The notes: generated by a model not told the origin, from the letters alone. Numbered from the stretch's first letter, positions 26,776 to 36,839 are shown. The stretch is 64,000 nt of DNA from Caldibacillus debilis DSM 16016 (GCF_000383875.1 NZ_KB912918.1:23517-87516); one strand, 5' to 3'. Numbers and translations: made by a program.

Positions 26776-27879
26776 TTTTCGTCACCCGAATCTGTTGTGG
26801 ATTTGGGAAACGGTCTACCGGAAAGTTCTCCCAATCTAACATTTTATCAGTTTTCGCCGGAAAAATCCTGCCGGTTAAAGGAAAGGGTTTTTCGCGACGG
26901 TCCTTTTGGGAGAGGCCGCCCCTTGAAAGGTTTTGCTCATGTTTCGGGATTCGAAAAAGGGAAGGTCCTCCGGTCCGCGGGTAAGCCCGTTCGGGCCGTT
27001 TTTTTCACGGTCTGGGTGATTCGTGGTATATTTCCGAAACATGTTGAACAATCCAAAACCGATGTTGGACACCCCGATCGATGATGGACATTTTTTGCCG
27101 GATGATGGCTAAATTTTTTGCGGTGATGAACATATTTTCTTCCAAGTTGAACAAATTTTTTCCCATGTTGGACAAAAATTTTAAAATGTTAAACAAAACT
27201 TTTCTTATGTTGGATACTGACATGCGATGTTGGACAATCCATTCCGAATGATGGACCATTCGATCCCGATATCGGACAAACGGGTTTTCCGGACGAAGGA
27301 GATGTCGGACCATTTTCCCGGAATATTGGACAAACCCGGCCGGATGTATGTTGGTCATTAGGAAAAAATTCCATGCCGGAAAATCCGATCGCAGGGACAA
27401 AAGGGATATTGGATATTCCAACCGGCGGCCATGGGCATTGTTTTTCCGCCGGGCCGTTTGTCCCTATCCCGGAACGGGCAGAATGAAAATGGGAGCGAAG
27501 GAAAGTTTTCCGGCGAAACGGCCGTATTTCGCGAAACGGACGGGGAAAACCGGCCGTGCGGCCGATTGCCGGCATAACCGCAGCGCAGGCCGGATCCGTA
27601 CCGCCAATTGCCGACGAAGCATGGCGTTCCGCGCCAGCGGCGGATTTGGCCAGGACAGACGGCGTTAATGAAATACTTATGCAAAAAGATCGGAAGGCAT
27701 TCCGATAATTGTTGAATTTTTATTTGGGAGCTGATCCTTCCATAAGCAAAAAGAATCAGGAGGCCCTACTGCCAATACCACTTCCCAGAAACGAGGCCCA
27801 TTCTCATGGACAGCTTCTCATAAATTTACGGAATCCTGAAGGATCCCGCGAACGGATGGAAGCAAGAAAAAAACGCCTC
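26776..27879. other. 1.1 kb gene-free region with a 21-bp-phased repeat array
   Basis: No coding frame is supported on either strand. Frames at 27005-27421 (minus) and 27709-27948 (plus) lack ribosome sites and family resemblance. The main content is the repeat array at 27041-27357, listed separately, and the T-box promoter at the right end. Confidence 0.5.
27041..27357. repeat. array of about 14 degenerate 21-bp units
   Basis: Units resemble ATGTTGGACA plus an 11-base, usually T-rich, tail. Starts read at 27041, 27062, 27081, 27102, 27123, 27144, 27165, 27186, 27207, 27227, 27248, 27269, (shortened unit about 27286), 27302, 27323 and 27344. Most steps are exactly 21 bases, that is two helical turns. 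The minus strand reads as heptapeptides with no stop codon, a consequence of 21 being a multiple of three, but it has no convincing start signal. Non-CRISPR: there are no unique spacers. Confidence 0.85.
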
Positions 27880-27908
27880 TTGCTTTTTCGCATTTCCTTT
27901 TTTATAAT
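27880..27908 (+). promoter_or_regulatory. leuS promoter
   Basis: TTGCTT (27880-27885), 17 bases, TATAAT (27903-27908), about 30 bases before the T-box leader begins to fold. Confidence 0.7.
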
Positions 27909-27935
27909 ATTTCATACAATATCCAAAGGCTGTGA

Positions 27936-28175
27936 AAAGGAGCAGTAGCAGGCGGATTCCCGTCACAGAGAGCCGGCGGTCGGTGCAAGCCGGACGGTTA
28001 CGCTTGCGAACTCGCCTTGGAGCCGCAAATGCGAAGGGAAGTAGCATTTGCCGCATCCCTGCGTTACGGGCAATGAAGGGAACGCCGTCCCTGAATATTC
28101 AGGAGGCGTTAATTTGGGTGGTACCGCGGGAGATTCGCCTCCCGTCCCAAGGTTATTGGGACGGGAGGTTTTTGT
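27936..28175 (+). promoter_or_regulatory. T-box riboswitch (leucine) with terminator
   Basis: The T-box sequence TGGGTGGTACCGCGGG lies at about 28115-28130. It is followed by the terminator CCTCCCGTCCCAA-GGTTA-TTGGGACGGGAGG and TTTTTG (28138-28173). In the long stem I, the CTC in GCGAACTCGCC (near 28010) is a plausible leucine specifier codon. Uncharged tRNA-Leu should stabilise the antiterminator and switch on leuS. Confidence 0.92.
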
Positions 28176-28214
28176 TTTTCAGGATAAAGCAAAATCAGAG
28201 AAGGGGTGAAACCA

Positions 28215-30632
28215 TTGAGTTACAATCACCGCGAGATCGAGAAAAAATGGCAGCGCTATTGGGAAGAAAATAAAACCTTTAAAGCCGAAGAGGACTATTC
28301 GAAGCCGAAGTTTTACGTCCTTGACATGTTTCCCTATCCTTCCGGGGCGGGCCTTCACGTAGGGCATCCGGAAGGTTATACGGCGACCGACATTTTGGCG
28401 AGAATGAAGCGGATGCAAGGGTATAACGTCCTCCATCCGATGGGCTGGGACGCCTTCGGGCTTCCGGCGGAACAATACGCCCTCGACACGGGAAACGATC
28501 CGGCGGAATTCACCAGGAAAAATATTGAAACCTTCAAAAGGCAGATCAAATCCCTTGGCTTTTCCTACGACTGGGACCGGGAAATCGACACGACCGACCC
28601 GAAATATTATAAATGGACCCAGTGGATCTTCACGAAGCTGTTTGAAAAGGGGCTCGCCTACATCGACGAGGTTCCCGTCAACTGGTGCCCCGCTTTGGGA
28701 ACGGTGCTCGCCAACGAGGAGGTCATCGACGGGAAAAGCGAACGGGGCGGATACCCGGTCATCCGCAAGCCGATGAAACAATGGATGTTAAAAATCACCG
28801 AATACGCCGACCGGCTGTTGGAAGATTTGGAAGAGCTCGACTGGCCGGAAAGCATCAAAGAGATGCAGCGGAACTGGATCGGTCGTTCGGAAGGGGCGGA
28901 GATCACCTTTAAGATCGACGGCAGCGAACATACCTTCACCGTCTTTACGACGAGACCGGACACCCTTTTTGGCGCAACCTACGCGGTATTGGCCCCGGAA
29001 CATCCCCTCGTGAAAAAGATTACGACGAAGGAACAAATGCCCAAAGTGGAAGCCTATCTGGAAGAAGTCCAGTCGAAGAGCGACCTGGAACGCACCGATC
29101 TGGCGAAGGAAAAAACCGGGGTGTTCACCGGCGCTTATGCGATCAACCCGGCAAACGGGGAAAAAATACCGGTTTGGATCGCCGATTATGTGTTGATGAG
29201 TTACGGTACCGGGGCGATCATGGCCGTCCCCGCCCACGACGAAAGGGACTATGAATTCGCGAAAAAATTCGGTTTGCCGATCAAAGAGGTGGTGGCCGGC
29301 GGAAACATCGAAAAGGAAGCGTACACCGGCGACGGCGAACATATCCATTCCGGTTTTCTCGACGGCCTGAACCGGGAAGAAGCGACGAAAAAGATGATCG
29401 AATGGCTGGAAGAAAACAAGATCGGCAAGCGGAAGGTTTCCTACCGGCTGAGGGACTGGGTTTTCAGCCGGCAGCGTTATTGGGGGGAACCGATCCCGGT
29501 CATCCATTGGGAGGATGGGACGATCACGACGGTGCCCGAAGACGAACTGCCTTTGGAACTTCCGGTCATGAAAGAAATTAAGCCTTCCGGAACCGGCGAA
29601 TCTCCCCTGGCCAACGCGAAGGAATGGCTGGAAGTGACGGATCCGAAGACGGGCAAGAAGGGGCGCCGGGAAACGAACACGATGCCCCAATGGGCGGGAA
29701 GCAGCTGGTATTTCCTGCGCTATATCGATCCCCACAACGACGAAAAGCTGGCGGACCCGGAAAAATTGAAGTACTGGCTCCCGGTGGACATCTATATCGG
29801 CGGAGCGGAACATGCGGTCCTTCACTTGCTTTACGCCCGCTTCTGGCATAAATTTTTATACGACATCGGCGTCGTCCCGACGAAGGAACCGTTCAAGAAA
29901 CTGTTCAACCAAGGGATGATCTTGGGCGAAAACAACGAAAAAATGAGCAAGTCGAAGGGCAATGTCGTCAATCCCGATGAAATCGTGGAAAAATACGGGG
30001 CGGACACGTTGAGGCTGTATGAAATGTTCATGGGACCGCTTGAGGCTTCCGTCGCTTGGTCGACAAAGGGGATCGAAGGGGCGCGGCGCTTTTTGGACCG
30101 GGTATGGCGGCTCTTCGTCAACGAGGACGGCACGTTGAATGAAAAAATTTCGGATAAGGCCGATTTAAAGCCGATGGAAAAAATCTATCACCAGACGGTG
30201 AAAAAGGTGACCGAAGACTATGAGGGAATCCGGTTCAATACCGCTATTTCCCAGCTGATGGTGTTCATCAACGAGGCCTACAAGCAGGATGAACTTCCGA
30301 AGCAATATATGGAAGGCTTCGTCAAACTGCTCTCCCCCGTCTGCCCCCACATCGCCGAAGAATTGTGGGAAAAACTCGGGCATCAGGGGACGATCGCCTA
30401 CGAATCCTGGCCCGCTTACGACGAGTCCAAAACCGTTGAAGAGGAAACGGAAATCGTCATCCAGATCAACGGAAAAGTCCGGGCGAAAAAGACGGTGCCC
30501 CGGGGCATTGACAAAGGGGAGCTGGAAAAACTCGCCCGCGAAGATGAACGGATCCGGCAGCTCCTCGAAGGAAAGACGGTGCGGAAAGTCATCGTCGTTC
30601 CGGATAAATTGGTCAACATCGTCGTCGGATAA
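28215..30632 (+). CDS. leuS: leucyl-tRNA synthetase
   Basis: An 805-residue class I synthetase charging tRNA-Leu. HIGH-type motif HVGHPEGYT near residue 47, editing (CP1) domain with [11 protein letters not shown] near 248, catalytic loop [14 protein letters not shown] near 576, and a C-terminal tRNA-binding part ending in [18 protein letters not shown] 28215 gives [12 protein letters not shown], matching the family N-terminus, with AAGGGGTG correctly spaced; the GTG at 28206 lies inside that ribosome site. Controlled by the T-box upstream. Confidence 0.97.
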   Translation: MSYNHREIEKKWQRYWEENKTFKAEEDYSKPKFYVLDMFPYPSGAGLHVGHPEGYTATDILARMKRMQGYNVLHPMGWDAFGLPAEQYALDTGNDPAEFTRKNIETFKRQIKSLGFSYDWDREIDTTDPKYYKWTQWIFTKLFEKGLAYIDEVPVNWCPALGTVLANEEVIDGKSERGGYPVIRKPMKQWMLKITEYADRLLEDLEELDWPESIKEMQRNWIGRSEGAEITFKIDGSEHTFTVFTTRPDTLFGATYAVLAPEHPLVKKITTKEQMPKVEAYLEEVQSKSDLERTDLAKEKTGVFTGAYAINPANGEKIPVWIADYVLMSYGTGAIMAVPAHDERDYEFAKKFGLPIKEVVAGGNIEKEAYTGDGEHIHSGFLDGLNREEATKKMIEWLEENKIGKRKVSYRLRDWVFSRQRYWGEPIPVIHWEDGTITTVPEDELPLELPVMKEIKPSGTGESPLANAKEWLEVTDPKTGKKGRRETNTMPQWAGSSWYFLRYIDPHNDEKLADPEKLKYWLPVDIYIGGAEHAVLHLLYARFWHKFLYDIGVVPTKEPFKKLFNQGMILGENNEKMSKSKGNVVNPDEIVEKYGADTLRLYEMFMGPLEASVAWSTKGIEGARRFLDRVWRLFVNEDGTLNEKISDKADLKPMEKIYHQTVKKVTEDYEGIRFNTAISQLMVFINEAYKQDELPKQYMEGFVKLLSPVCPHIAEELWEKLGHQGTIAYESWPAYDESKTVEEETEIVIQINGKVRAKKTVPRGIDKGELEKLAREDERIRQLLEGKTVRKVIVVPDKLVNIVVG

Positions 30633-30956
30633 CCGGATGCCGTCCGGAGGCTGCCGATCCGGAGGCTGTCCGCGAAGGGCTCATGAACGGATTTTCAAAC
30701 CGTGCTTCGTTCCCCTATGCCATCCGGAGACTGTCTGCAAAAGGTCCTTTTGCCGGCCTTTTGCGGCAGTCTCTTTCCTTTTTTCGGGGGCAGAATGCCA
30801 TCTTGCCCGGGCGGATTGCGAAGGAGTTGAAGGGGTGATTGCCACCGCCGCACAATGGAGGGCGAGAAATAGTAAAAATGTTTTGAATAAACTTATAAAA
30901 CGAAAAAATACCGCCGATACTGGAAATAGATCTTTCCATGGAAAGGCGGTGTTTCT
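30633..30956. other. leuS-cse60 intergenic region, terminator only
   Basis: About 320 bases without a gene. A terminator is listed at 30727. The remaining 170 bases before cse60 are A-rich and may hold a sporulation promoter (GATACT near 30914), but I cannot define it. Confidence 0.4.
30727..30784 (+). terminator. leuS terminator
   Basis: GAGACTGTCTGCAAAAGG pairs with CCTTTTGCGGCAGTCTC (one mismatch/bulge) and is followed by TTTCCTTTTTTC. Confidence 0.8.
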
Positions 30957-31139
30957 TTGGTTCAAGTCAAACTTTTCGACTATGAACATGAAAAGGATTT
31001 GGAATGGGCGGTTAACCGGTTTTTAAAGAACATTGACGAAAACGACTTGATCGATATCAAATACCATATCGCCGCGATGAAGGAAGATGAGGACGAGCAG
31101 ATCTACTGTTTTTCCGCCATGATCATTTACCGGGATTGA
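30957..31139 (+). CDS. cse60: sporulation protein Cse60
   Basis: A 60-residue acidic protein matching Cse60 in length and sequence type (KLFDYEHEKDLEWAVNRF at the start, YCFSAMIIYRD at the end). Family knowledge: cse60 is a mother-cell, sigma-E-dependent sporulation gene of unknown mechanism. TTG start with AAAGGCGGTG upstream. Monocistronic. Confidence 0.88.
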   Translation: MVQVKLFDYEHEKDLEWAVNRFLKNIDENDLIDIKYHIAAMKEDEDEQIYCFSAMIIYRD

Positions 31140-31264
31140 GTATGCCCGCACCCGGCGTCTTTAGGGAAGGGGATTCCCGGAACCATGCCGCGGAAGGCGG
31201 CCCGCCGCAGGCTCCCCCTGTCTCCCGCGGTTCAGCCGGAAGATGGACGGGCAGGGGTCGCTCC

Positions 31265-31405
31265 CCGGATCGTCATTTTTTCACAAGATTCGGCATGGCC
31301 GGCTCTCCGGATCGTCTTTTCCGCAAGGTTCCCGAGGCCCGATCCCGGGACCGCCTTTTTCGCAAGATTCCCAGGTTCCGCCCCGGGTCGGCCCTTTTCA
31401 CAAGT
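31265..31405. repeat. four degenerate tandem repeats, 38-42 bp period
   Basis: Copies start near 31265, 31307, 31345 and 31383, with the shared form CCGGrwCGkC-n-TTTTyCrCAAGrTTC. They occupy most of the gap between cse60 and the convergent ytfP gene. Confidence 0.6.
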
Positions 31406-31413
31406 ACTCGCCC

Positions 31414-32685
31414 TTATTCCTTCGCATAGGTCCCGGCGCTCATCCCGGCGAGCCTGCCCGTGACGAGGGCGGCGGTAATGTTGAACCCGCCGGTATAGCC
31501 GTGGATGTCAAGAATCTCCCCGCAAAAATAAAGGCCTTGCATCTTCTTGGAAGCCATCGTTTTCGGATCGATTTCTTTCACGGACACGCCGCCTCCCGTT
31601 ACGAAGGCCTTTTCCAGCGGCTGGGTCCCGCTTGCAAAAAAGCGGAAGTTTTTCAGGATGCGGCTGAATTCCCGGCATTTTTCCTTTGAAAGGGAATGGA
31701 AAGGGGTTTCGGGAAGGATTCCGCATCGTTCCAGCAGAAAGGCGGCATATCGTTCGGGGACCCATTCCTTCGCCAAATTTTTGACCGCCTTTTTCGGTTG
31801 TTCCCTCCCTTTTTCCTGGAGGTCAAGGAAGATTTCTTCTTCGGTCCGTTCGGGCAGGGCGTCCAAGTTCATTTCAATCCGGGAAAGCTTCCATTTTTTC
31901 ATCCCTTTCACGACGAACTGGCTGCATCTTAACGCTGCCGGACCCGAGACCCCGAAATGGGTGAAAATGAGGTCCATCCGGTGGGTGATGACCGGTTTCC
32001 CCTTCGGGTCGAGCACGGACAAGGCCGCGTTCCTTAAAGAAAGACCTTGGAGCTTCCGCTCCTTGATAAAAGGTTCGTCGGAAACGATGGGCACCTCCGT
32101 CGGAAAAAGTTCCGTAATGGTGTGGCCGGCCTTTTCGGCCCACGGATAGCCGTCGCCGGTGGAACCGGTATGGGGGACCGATTTTCCCCCGACCGCGACC
32201 ACGACCGCCTTCGGCCGGATTTCCCCGCCGTCCTGCAAAAGGACCTTCGCGACCCGGCCCTTTTCATATTCGATATCGATCACTTTCGTCCTCGTTTGGA
32301 TAACCACTTTCAATTCCTTTAACCGGCGGATGAGGGCGTTGACGACGGATTTGGCGTCGTCGTTCGCGGGGAACATGCGCCCGTTGTCCTCCTCTTTGAG
32401 CTTGACGCCGAGTTTTTCAAAAAAGCGGATGATGTCTTCGTTGTTGAAAATGGAAAAGGCGCTGTATAAAAATTTTCCGTTGCCGGGGATATTTTTTACG
32501 ATTTCATCGACGGGGAGCCGGTTGGTGACATTGCAGCGTCCGCCCCCGGATATGGCCAATTTCCGGCCGAGTTTATCCCCCTTGTCGACGAGGAGCACCT
32601 CCGCCCCCGTTTCGGCGGCGGCGATCGCGGCCATTAAACCGGCGGGTCCCCCGCCGATGACGAGCACTTCCGTTTTCCGTATCAT
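31414..32685 (-). CDS. ytfP: FAD-dependent oxidoreductase, HI0933/YtfP family
   Basis: A 423-residue flavoprotein. The FAD-binding GxGxxG strand [15 protein letters not shown] is at residues 8-22, the family signature [16 protein letters not shown] is near 44, and the C-terminal FAD motif [19 protein letters not shown] is near 390. ATG 32685 with AAAGGAGAG upstream; the longer frame to 32769 has no ribosome site. Members are annotated as BaiN-like or aminoacetone-oxidase-like; the physiological substrate is unknown. Confidence 0.88.
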   Translation of the reverse strand: MIRKTEVLVIGGGPAGLMAAIAAAETGAEVLLVDKGDKLGRKLAISGGGRCNVTNRLPVDEIVKNIPGNGKFLYSAFSIFNNEDIIRFFEKLGVKLKEEDNGRMFPANDDAKSVVNALIRRLKELKVVIQTRTKVIDIEYEKGRVAKVLLQDGGEIRPKAVVVAVGGKSVPHTGSTGDGYPWAEKAGHTITELFPTEVPIVSDEPFIKERKLQGLSLRNAALSVLDPKGKPVITHRMDLIFTHFGVSGPAALRCSQFVVKGMKKWKLSRIEMNLDALPERTEEEIFLDLQEKGREQPKKAVKNLAKEWVPERYAAFLLERCGILPETPFHSLSKEKCREFSRILKNFRFFASGTQPLEKAFVTGGGVSVKEIDPKTMASKKMQGLYFCGEILDIHGYTGGFNITAALVTGRLAGMSAGTYAKE

Positions 32686-33147
32686 GGTTCTCTCCTTTCT
32701 TTTCCGAAGCGGATTGAATGGGCGAGGATAAATCTTCCGAATGATTGCCGCAAATCCAAGAAATTCCAAAACGAAAGGTTTTGGCCAATAACCGTTTAGT
32801 GGAAAACATCGACCGGGAAAATGAGGGAAAACAGGCGGCTGATGGTTTTAGCCAAAAACCGTTAATGGAAAAACGCTCCGGCCCCGCAGCCGGCCGGTCC
32901 GTCAATCCCATTTTGTCCAAAACCGCTGCTGATGAAAATGTATGTACAGAACATTCCCAAGAAATTTTTGATCGCGGAAATCCCGGAAAAAAAGCGGCTT
33001 CTGGCGCTCGGACCGGACGTTTCGGAAACGAAGGGAACGTTTGTCAAAAGCGGATGATCGGTGTAAACTACATGTAGCCGTAATTATTTTAAAAAAAATG
33101 GAAAAAGAAATCGAGCGGATTCGCGGGATGCAAAAAGAAGGGGTTTT
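32686..33147. other. ytfP-ytgP divergent intergenic region
   Basis: About 460 bases without a gene. It contains the three 66-bp-spaced repeats listed separately and, closer to ytgP, a perfect 10-bp palindrome CTACATGTAG at 33067-33076. AAAAGAAGGGG before 33148 is the ytgP ribosome site. Confidence 0.5.
32777..32938. repeat. three degenerate direct repeats at 65-67 bp spacing
   Basis: Shared form TTTTrkCCAAnAACCGyTnnTGGAAAA, with TTTT anchors at 32779, 32846 and 32911. About 30 conserved bases per copy, spacers unrelated. Confidence 0.65.
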
Positions 33148-34758
33148 ATGTCGAAACTTTTGCGAGGCACCTTTATTTTAACCCTGGGAAACTACATATC
33201 GAAAATTTTGGGCGTTTTATATGTGATCCCCTTTGCCGCCCTCGTCGGCAGCCATGGGACGGTTTTGTACAATTACAGCTACGTTCCTTACTCGATCTTC
33301 ATCAGCATCAGCACGGCGGGGATTCCGCTCGCCGTCTCCAAATTCATCGCCAAATACAATACGCTGGAGGAATACACCGTCGGCTACCGGCTGTTCAAAT
33401 CCGGGCTGTTGGTGATGACCCTGTCCGGGCTGGCTGCCTTCTTGACCCTGTATTTTTCCGCGCCTCTTTTGGCGGACATCATTCATGCGAGCGACGACCA
33501 GATCACGACGAAAGGGGAAGTCGTGGTCGTCATCCGCTCCGTCAGTTTCGCCCTGATCATCGTTCCCGTCATGAGCCTGCTCCGCGGTTTTTTCCAGGGG
33601 CATGAATCGATGGGGCCGACGGCCGTGTCCCAGGTGGTGGAACAGATCGTCCGCGTCGTCTTCTTGCTGGCGGGCGCTTTTATTGTATTGCACCTCATGG
33701 ACGGGACCGTCGTCCAGGCCATTCAGGTGGCGACCTTTGCCGCATTCGTCGGGGGCGTCGGCGGTTTCCTCGTCCTGATCTGGTATTGGATCAAGCGGCA
33801 GCCCTATTTGCAAAGCCTTTTCCGAAAGGACCGGGGGACGAAAAAGATTTCCTACAGAACGATTTACAAGGAAATCCTCAGCTATTCCATCCCCTTTGTC
33901 ATCGTCGGGATCGCCAACCCTTTGTTCCAATTGGCCGATATCTTCACTTTCAACCGGGCCATGGCGGCCGTCGGATTGGCCCGCCAATCCGACGTGCAAT
34001 TGAACTACGTCAATTTTTACGCCCATAAATTGGTGACCATTCCCGTCTCTTTGGCGACGGCCTTTTCTTTAACCCTGATCCCCCTTGTAACGGGCGCCTT
34101 TGTCCGCGGGGACAGGAGATCGTTAAATCATCAGTTGAACCAAACCTTTCAAGTCCTTCTCTTTTTGACTTTGCCCGCCATATTCGGCCTGATCGTCCTG
34201 GCGGAACCGATCTATACCATATTTTACGGGCATGATCCGGCCGGTTCGGAAATATTGGCCTTTTATTCGCCGGTTTCCCTGCTGTTCGCCCTCTTTTCCG
34301 TAACGGCGGCGATTTTGCAGGGAATCGAGAAACAGAAATACGCCATACTAAGCTTGCTGATCGGTTTGCTGATAAAATTGCTTTTGAATGTTCCGTTGAT
34401 CGAATGGCTGGCGGCGAAAGGGGCCATCCTCGCCACGGCTGCGGGGTATTCGGCCGCGGTGCTGCTCAATTTGGCCGTCATCGGGTTTTTTGCCGATTAT
34501 CGCTATCATTTGGTCTTCCGCCGGGGCCTGCTGATGGTCATTCTGAATTTCGCCATGTATTTTTGCGTCTATTTGGCCCTTCGCCTGCTGTCTTTCGTTT
34601 TCGATCCGGCAAGCCGGCTGCAGGCCTTTCTGCTCGTGATCCTTTGCGGGCTGATCGGGGCGGCCGTCTACTTTTATCTGAGCAAAAAATCCAGGCTCCT
34701 TCATCTTCTGTTCCGCGAACAGATGTTGAAAATGAAAAAGCGCCTTTCCACGGAATGA
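33148..34758 (+). CDS. ytgP: MurJ-like lipid II flippase / polysaccharide exporter YtgP
   Basis: A 536-residue MOP-superfamily membrane protein with about 14 helices. The N-terminus (SKLLRGTFILTLGNYISKIL) and FFQGHESMGPTAVSQVVEQI near residue 150 are typical of the SpoVB/YtgP group. B. subtilis YtgP is the MurJ-type flippase that moves lipid II across the membrane for peptidoglycan synthesis. Monocistronic, sharing a terminator hairpin with the convergent small gene. Confidence 0.9.
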   Translation: MSKLLRGTFILTLGNYISKILGVLYVIPFAALVGSHGTVLYNYSYVPYSIFISISTAGIPLAVSKFIAKYNTLEEYTVGYRLFKSGLLVMTLSGLAAFLTLYFSAPLLADIIHASDDQITTKGEVVVVIRSVSFALIIVPVMSLLRGFFQGHESMGPTAVSQVVEQIVRVVFLLAGAFIVLHLMDGTVVQAIQVATFAAFVGGVGGFLVLIWYWIKRQPYLQSLFRKDRGTKKISYRTIYKEILSYSIPFVIVGIANPLFQLADIFTFNRAMAAVGLARQSDVQLNYVNFYAHKLVTIPVSLATAFSLTLIPLVTGAFVRGDRRSLNHQLNQTFQVLLFLTLPAIFGLIVLAEPIYTIFYGHDPAGSEILAFYSPVSLLFALFSVTAAILQGIEKQKYAILSLLIGLLIKLLLNVPLIEWLAAKGAILATAAGYSAAVLLNLAVIGFFADYRYHLVFRRGLLMVILNFAMYFCVYLALRLLSFVFDPASRLQAFLLVILCGLIGAAVYFYLSKKSRLLHLLFREQMLKMKKRLSTE

Positions 34759-34770
34759 AAGGGCGCTTTC
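34736..34770. terminator. bidirectional terminator
   Basis: AAAGCGCC(T)TTC and GAAAGGGCGCTTT flank a short loop between the convergent ytgP and 34783-34983 genes. The T runs are short on both sides. Confidence 0.7.
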
Positions 34771-34782
34771 AGCCGGACCCGT

Positions 34783-34983
34783 TTAATAGGAAATGCCCAG
34801 CCGCCGCTCGATGCGGCTTAACCGCTGTTCGAGCCGCCGAACTTCCCTTTCCAGCTGATTGACCTGTCGCTCCAGCCTTTCGATTTGCCGTCCCAGGTTT
34901 CCGCCTGGAAACGGAAAGGAGCCACCGGGGAAAAACGGAATCTGAGTTCCCTGGGGCGGTACGTACTGGCGGTAATCGTACAC
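34783..34983 (-). CDS. small coiled-coil protein with Pro/Gly-rich N-terminus, unknown function
   Basis: 66 residues. The first half is Tyr/Pro/Gly/Phe-rich (YDYRQYVPPQG, PFFPGGSFPFPGG); the second half is a heptad coiled coil (LERQVNQLEREVRRLEQRL). The composition recalls small spore-coat proteins of Bacillaceae, but I do not recognise a named family. GTG start at 34983 with AAGGAGGG 7 bases upstream, so the gene is convincing even though its function is not. Confidence 0.65.
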   Translation of the reverse strand: MYDYRQYVPPQGTQIPFFPGGSFPFPGGNLGRQIERLERQVNQLEREVRRLEQRLSRIERRLGISY

Positions 34984-35591
34984 GGCATACCCTCCTTATG
35001 ATCGGTGATGCTTTAGTTTATGCGGGATGTTCGGGGAGGGTCACCGTCGGGCTTTGCTTCTGGAAATTCCGCGGCACCCGCATCGTGTTTCATCCTTTCG
35101 TCCGTCACCATCGGGCTTTTGCGGCGGGAAATGCCGGAGAGGGGGAAGGAACTTTGCCCGTCCGGTAAAAGATTGGCTTTGAAAAGGCGGCCGGGGCCCT
35201 TTTTCGGCTTGGCGGCCCGGGAACCCTTGTCCGAAAGGCGTTTTGAACCGGTCGGAAGTCTCGGCGGCACATAACTTGGAATTTCCGACAATAAGGGTTT
35301 CCTTTAAGGGGTCGGAAGGCGTGCATGCCGCTTTCCCTTCGAAGCCGGGCCGGAGGGATTTTCCCGATGCGGCGGGGACTCCGGGGAAAAGGGCCTGATC
35401 CCGGCCTTTTTCCGGGAGAGGGCGGGATCTCCCTTGGGGAATGGAGCTCCGCAAAACAGGGACAGGAATCGCGCCGTATTCGGTGCGGAACTGTCGGGCT
35501 CCGCTTTCGTCCTTCCGTTGATTTCACCACTGAATTGCACCATATTCTTATTCTGTACGACACCCCCGTTTGGGAAAAGGAGGGCATGTTG
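34984..35591. other. 600-bp gene-free region, weak 64-bp repeat
   Basis: No supportable gene. An imperfect 30-bp direct repeat (TCACCGTCGGGCTTT at 35041, TCACCATCGGGCTTTT at 35105) is present. The AAAAGGAGGG at its end serves the pseudouridine synthase. Long frames crossing it in several phases are products of GC-rich sequence. Confidence 0.45.
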
Positions 35592-36338
35592 ATGAGGCTT
35601 GATAAACTCCTGGCGAACATCGGCTACGGGAGCAGGAAAGAAGTGAAAAAATTATTAAAGGAAGGCTTCGTCCAAGTGAACGGCGAAACGGTCACCGACG
35701 GAAAAACGCATGTGGACCCGGAGAAGGACGAAATCTACTTCGGAGAGGAAAAAATCATCTACAGACCTTTCATTTATTTAATGATGAATAAGCCGAAAGG
35801 GGTTTTGTCGGCGACGGAAGATCCCGGCGGCGAAACGGTGATCGATCTGTTGGAAGAGGCGGAGGCCGCCTACCGGCCGCATCCCGTCGGAAGGCTGGAC
35901 AAAGATACCGTCGGCCTGCTGCTTTTGACGAACGACGGGAAGCTGACCCACCAATTGTTGTCCCCGAAAAAACGCACGCCGAAAACCTACTATGCCATTG
36001 TCGAAGGAACAGTGACGGAGGATTTGGTTCCCAAGTTCAAACGCGGGATCCGCCTCGATGACGGATATCAAACGATGCCTGCCGAATTGAAGATCCTTCG
36101 TTCCGGGGAAGATTTCTCGGAAGTGGAACTCACCATTTTCGAGGGAAAATTTCATCAAGTGAAGCGGATGTTTCTTGCCGTAAACCACAGGGTCCGTTAT
36201 TTGAAAAGGCTCGCCGTCGGCCCGATCGTCCTGGACGAACGGCTGCGGGAAGGGGAATACCGGCATCTTACCGAAGAGGAGATGGGGCTTTTAAAAGAAT
36301 ATGTCCAAAAGCAAAAAAAAATCGCGGACAGCGATTGA
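35592..36338 (+). CDS. RsuA-family 16S rRNA pseudouridine synthase (YtzG-like)
   Basis: A 248-residue enzyme. The N-terminal S4 RNA-binding domain (RLDKLLANIGYGSRKEVKKL) is followed by an RsuA-type catalytic domain with GRLDKDTVGLLLLTNDG near residue 102, where the first Asp is the catalytic residue, and KRTPKTYYAIVEG after it. Expected to convert uridine 516 of 16S rRNA. ATG 35592 is spaced 7 from AAAAGGAGGG; the ATG at 35586 is too close. Confidence 0.9.
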   Translation: MRLDKLLANIGYGSRKEVKKLLKEGFVQVNGETVTDGKTHVDPEKDEIYFGEEKIIYRPFIYLMMNKPKGVLSATEDPGGETVIDLLEEAEAAYRPHPVGRLDKDTVGLLLLTNDGKLTHQLLSPKKRTPKTYYAIVEGTVTEDLVPKFKRGIRLDDGYQTMPAELKILRSGEDFSEVELTIFEGKFHQVKRMFLAVNHRVRYLKRLAVGPIVLDERLREGEYRHLTEEEMGLLKEYVQKQKKIADSD

Positions 36339-36357
36339 TTTTCCGATTGCGGTTCAA

Positions 36358-36579
36358 TTAAGAAGAGATTTTCACTTTTTTGTTTGTCGTCGTCCATTTT
36401 CCTCTGCTTGGACTTTTCACCAAGTTGTTGTAAGCCAATACATTCAAGTCCCTCTGAACGGTTCGTGGAGTGATGCCAAATTCGTCGACCAGCTCTTGCG
36501 TCGTCACGGTACCCTTTTCCTGGATGAACAGGTAGATCGACTTAATGCGCGTCAACATCCGGTCCGTTGAATTTTTCAA
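36358..36579 (-). CDS. ytzE: small DeoR-type helix-turn-helix regulator YtzE
   Basis: A 73-residue protein that is essentially one DeoR-like winged HTH: IQEKGTVTTQELVDEFGITPRTVQRDLNVL. No ligand domain. TTG at 36579 gives MKNSTDRMLTRIKSIY, agreeing with the family N-terminus, with GGGAGTGG at proper spacing. Convergent with the pseudouridine synthase. Target genes unknown. Confidence 0.85.
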   Translation of the reverse strand: MKNSTDRMLTRIKSIYLFIQEKGTVTTQELVDEFGITPRTVQRDLNVLAYNNLVKSPSRGKWTTTNKKVKISS

Positions 36580-36839
36580 AAAACCACTCCCTGAAATTTT
36601 CTTAGAAGGAGACGAATTCGTTCGAGTCTTCGATGTATCCGGCTTTTTCCGTTTCACCCGGGCGGGGGTGAAAAGGATTGTATATATTATAATCAATCTG
36701 ATTGAATATTTCCAGTGTAAAAAATTTCCCGATTCCTCGAATTTTGCCCGTAGCGGCCGTAAAATCGAAAAAAATTCAAGGGGAATCCGCTCCCCTGAAC
36801 TTCCTTTATAAAAAATCGACGGATAAAGGCGGGATGATG

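Noticed and set aside
27005..27421. Minus-strand heptapeptide-repeat frame across the 21-bp array
   Set aside because: The open frame follows automatically from a 21-bp period; the start lacks a ribosome site and the ends leave the repeat without a stop or signal. Kept as an alternative in the finding but not called as a gene.
28788..29849. A 353-codon minus-strand frame opposite leuS
   Set aside because: Antisense shadow of leuS without start signals.
32777..32938. CRISPR array
   Set aside because: Only three divergent copies, each gap using a different repeat sequence, and no cas genes in the window.
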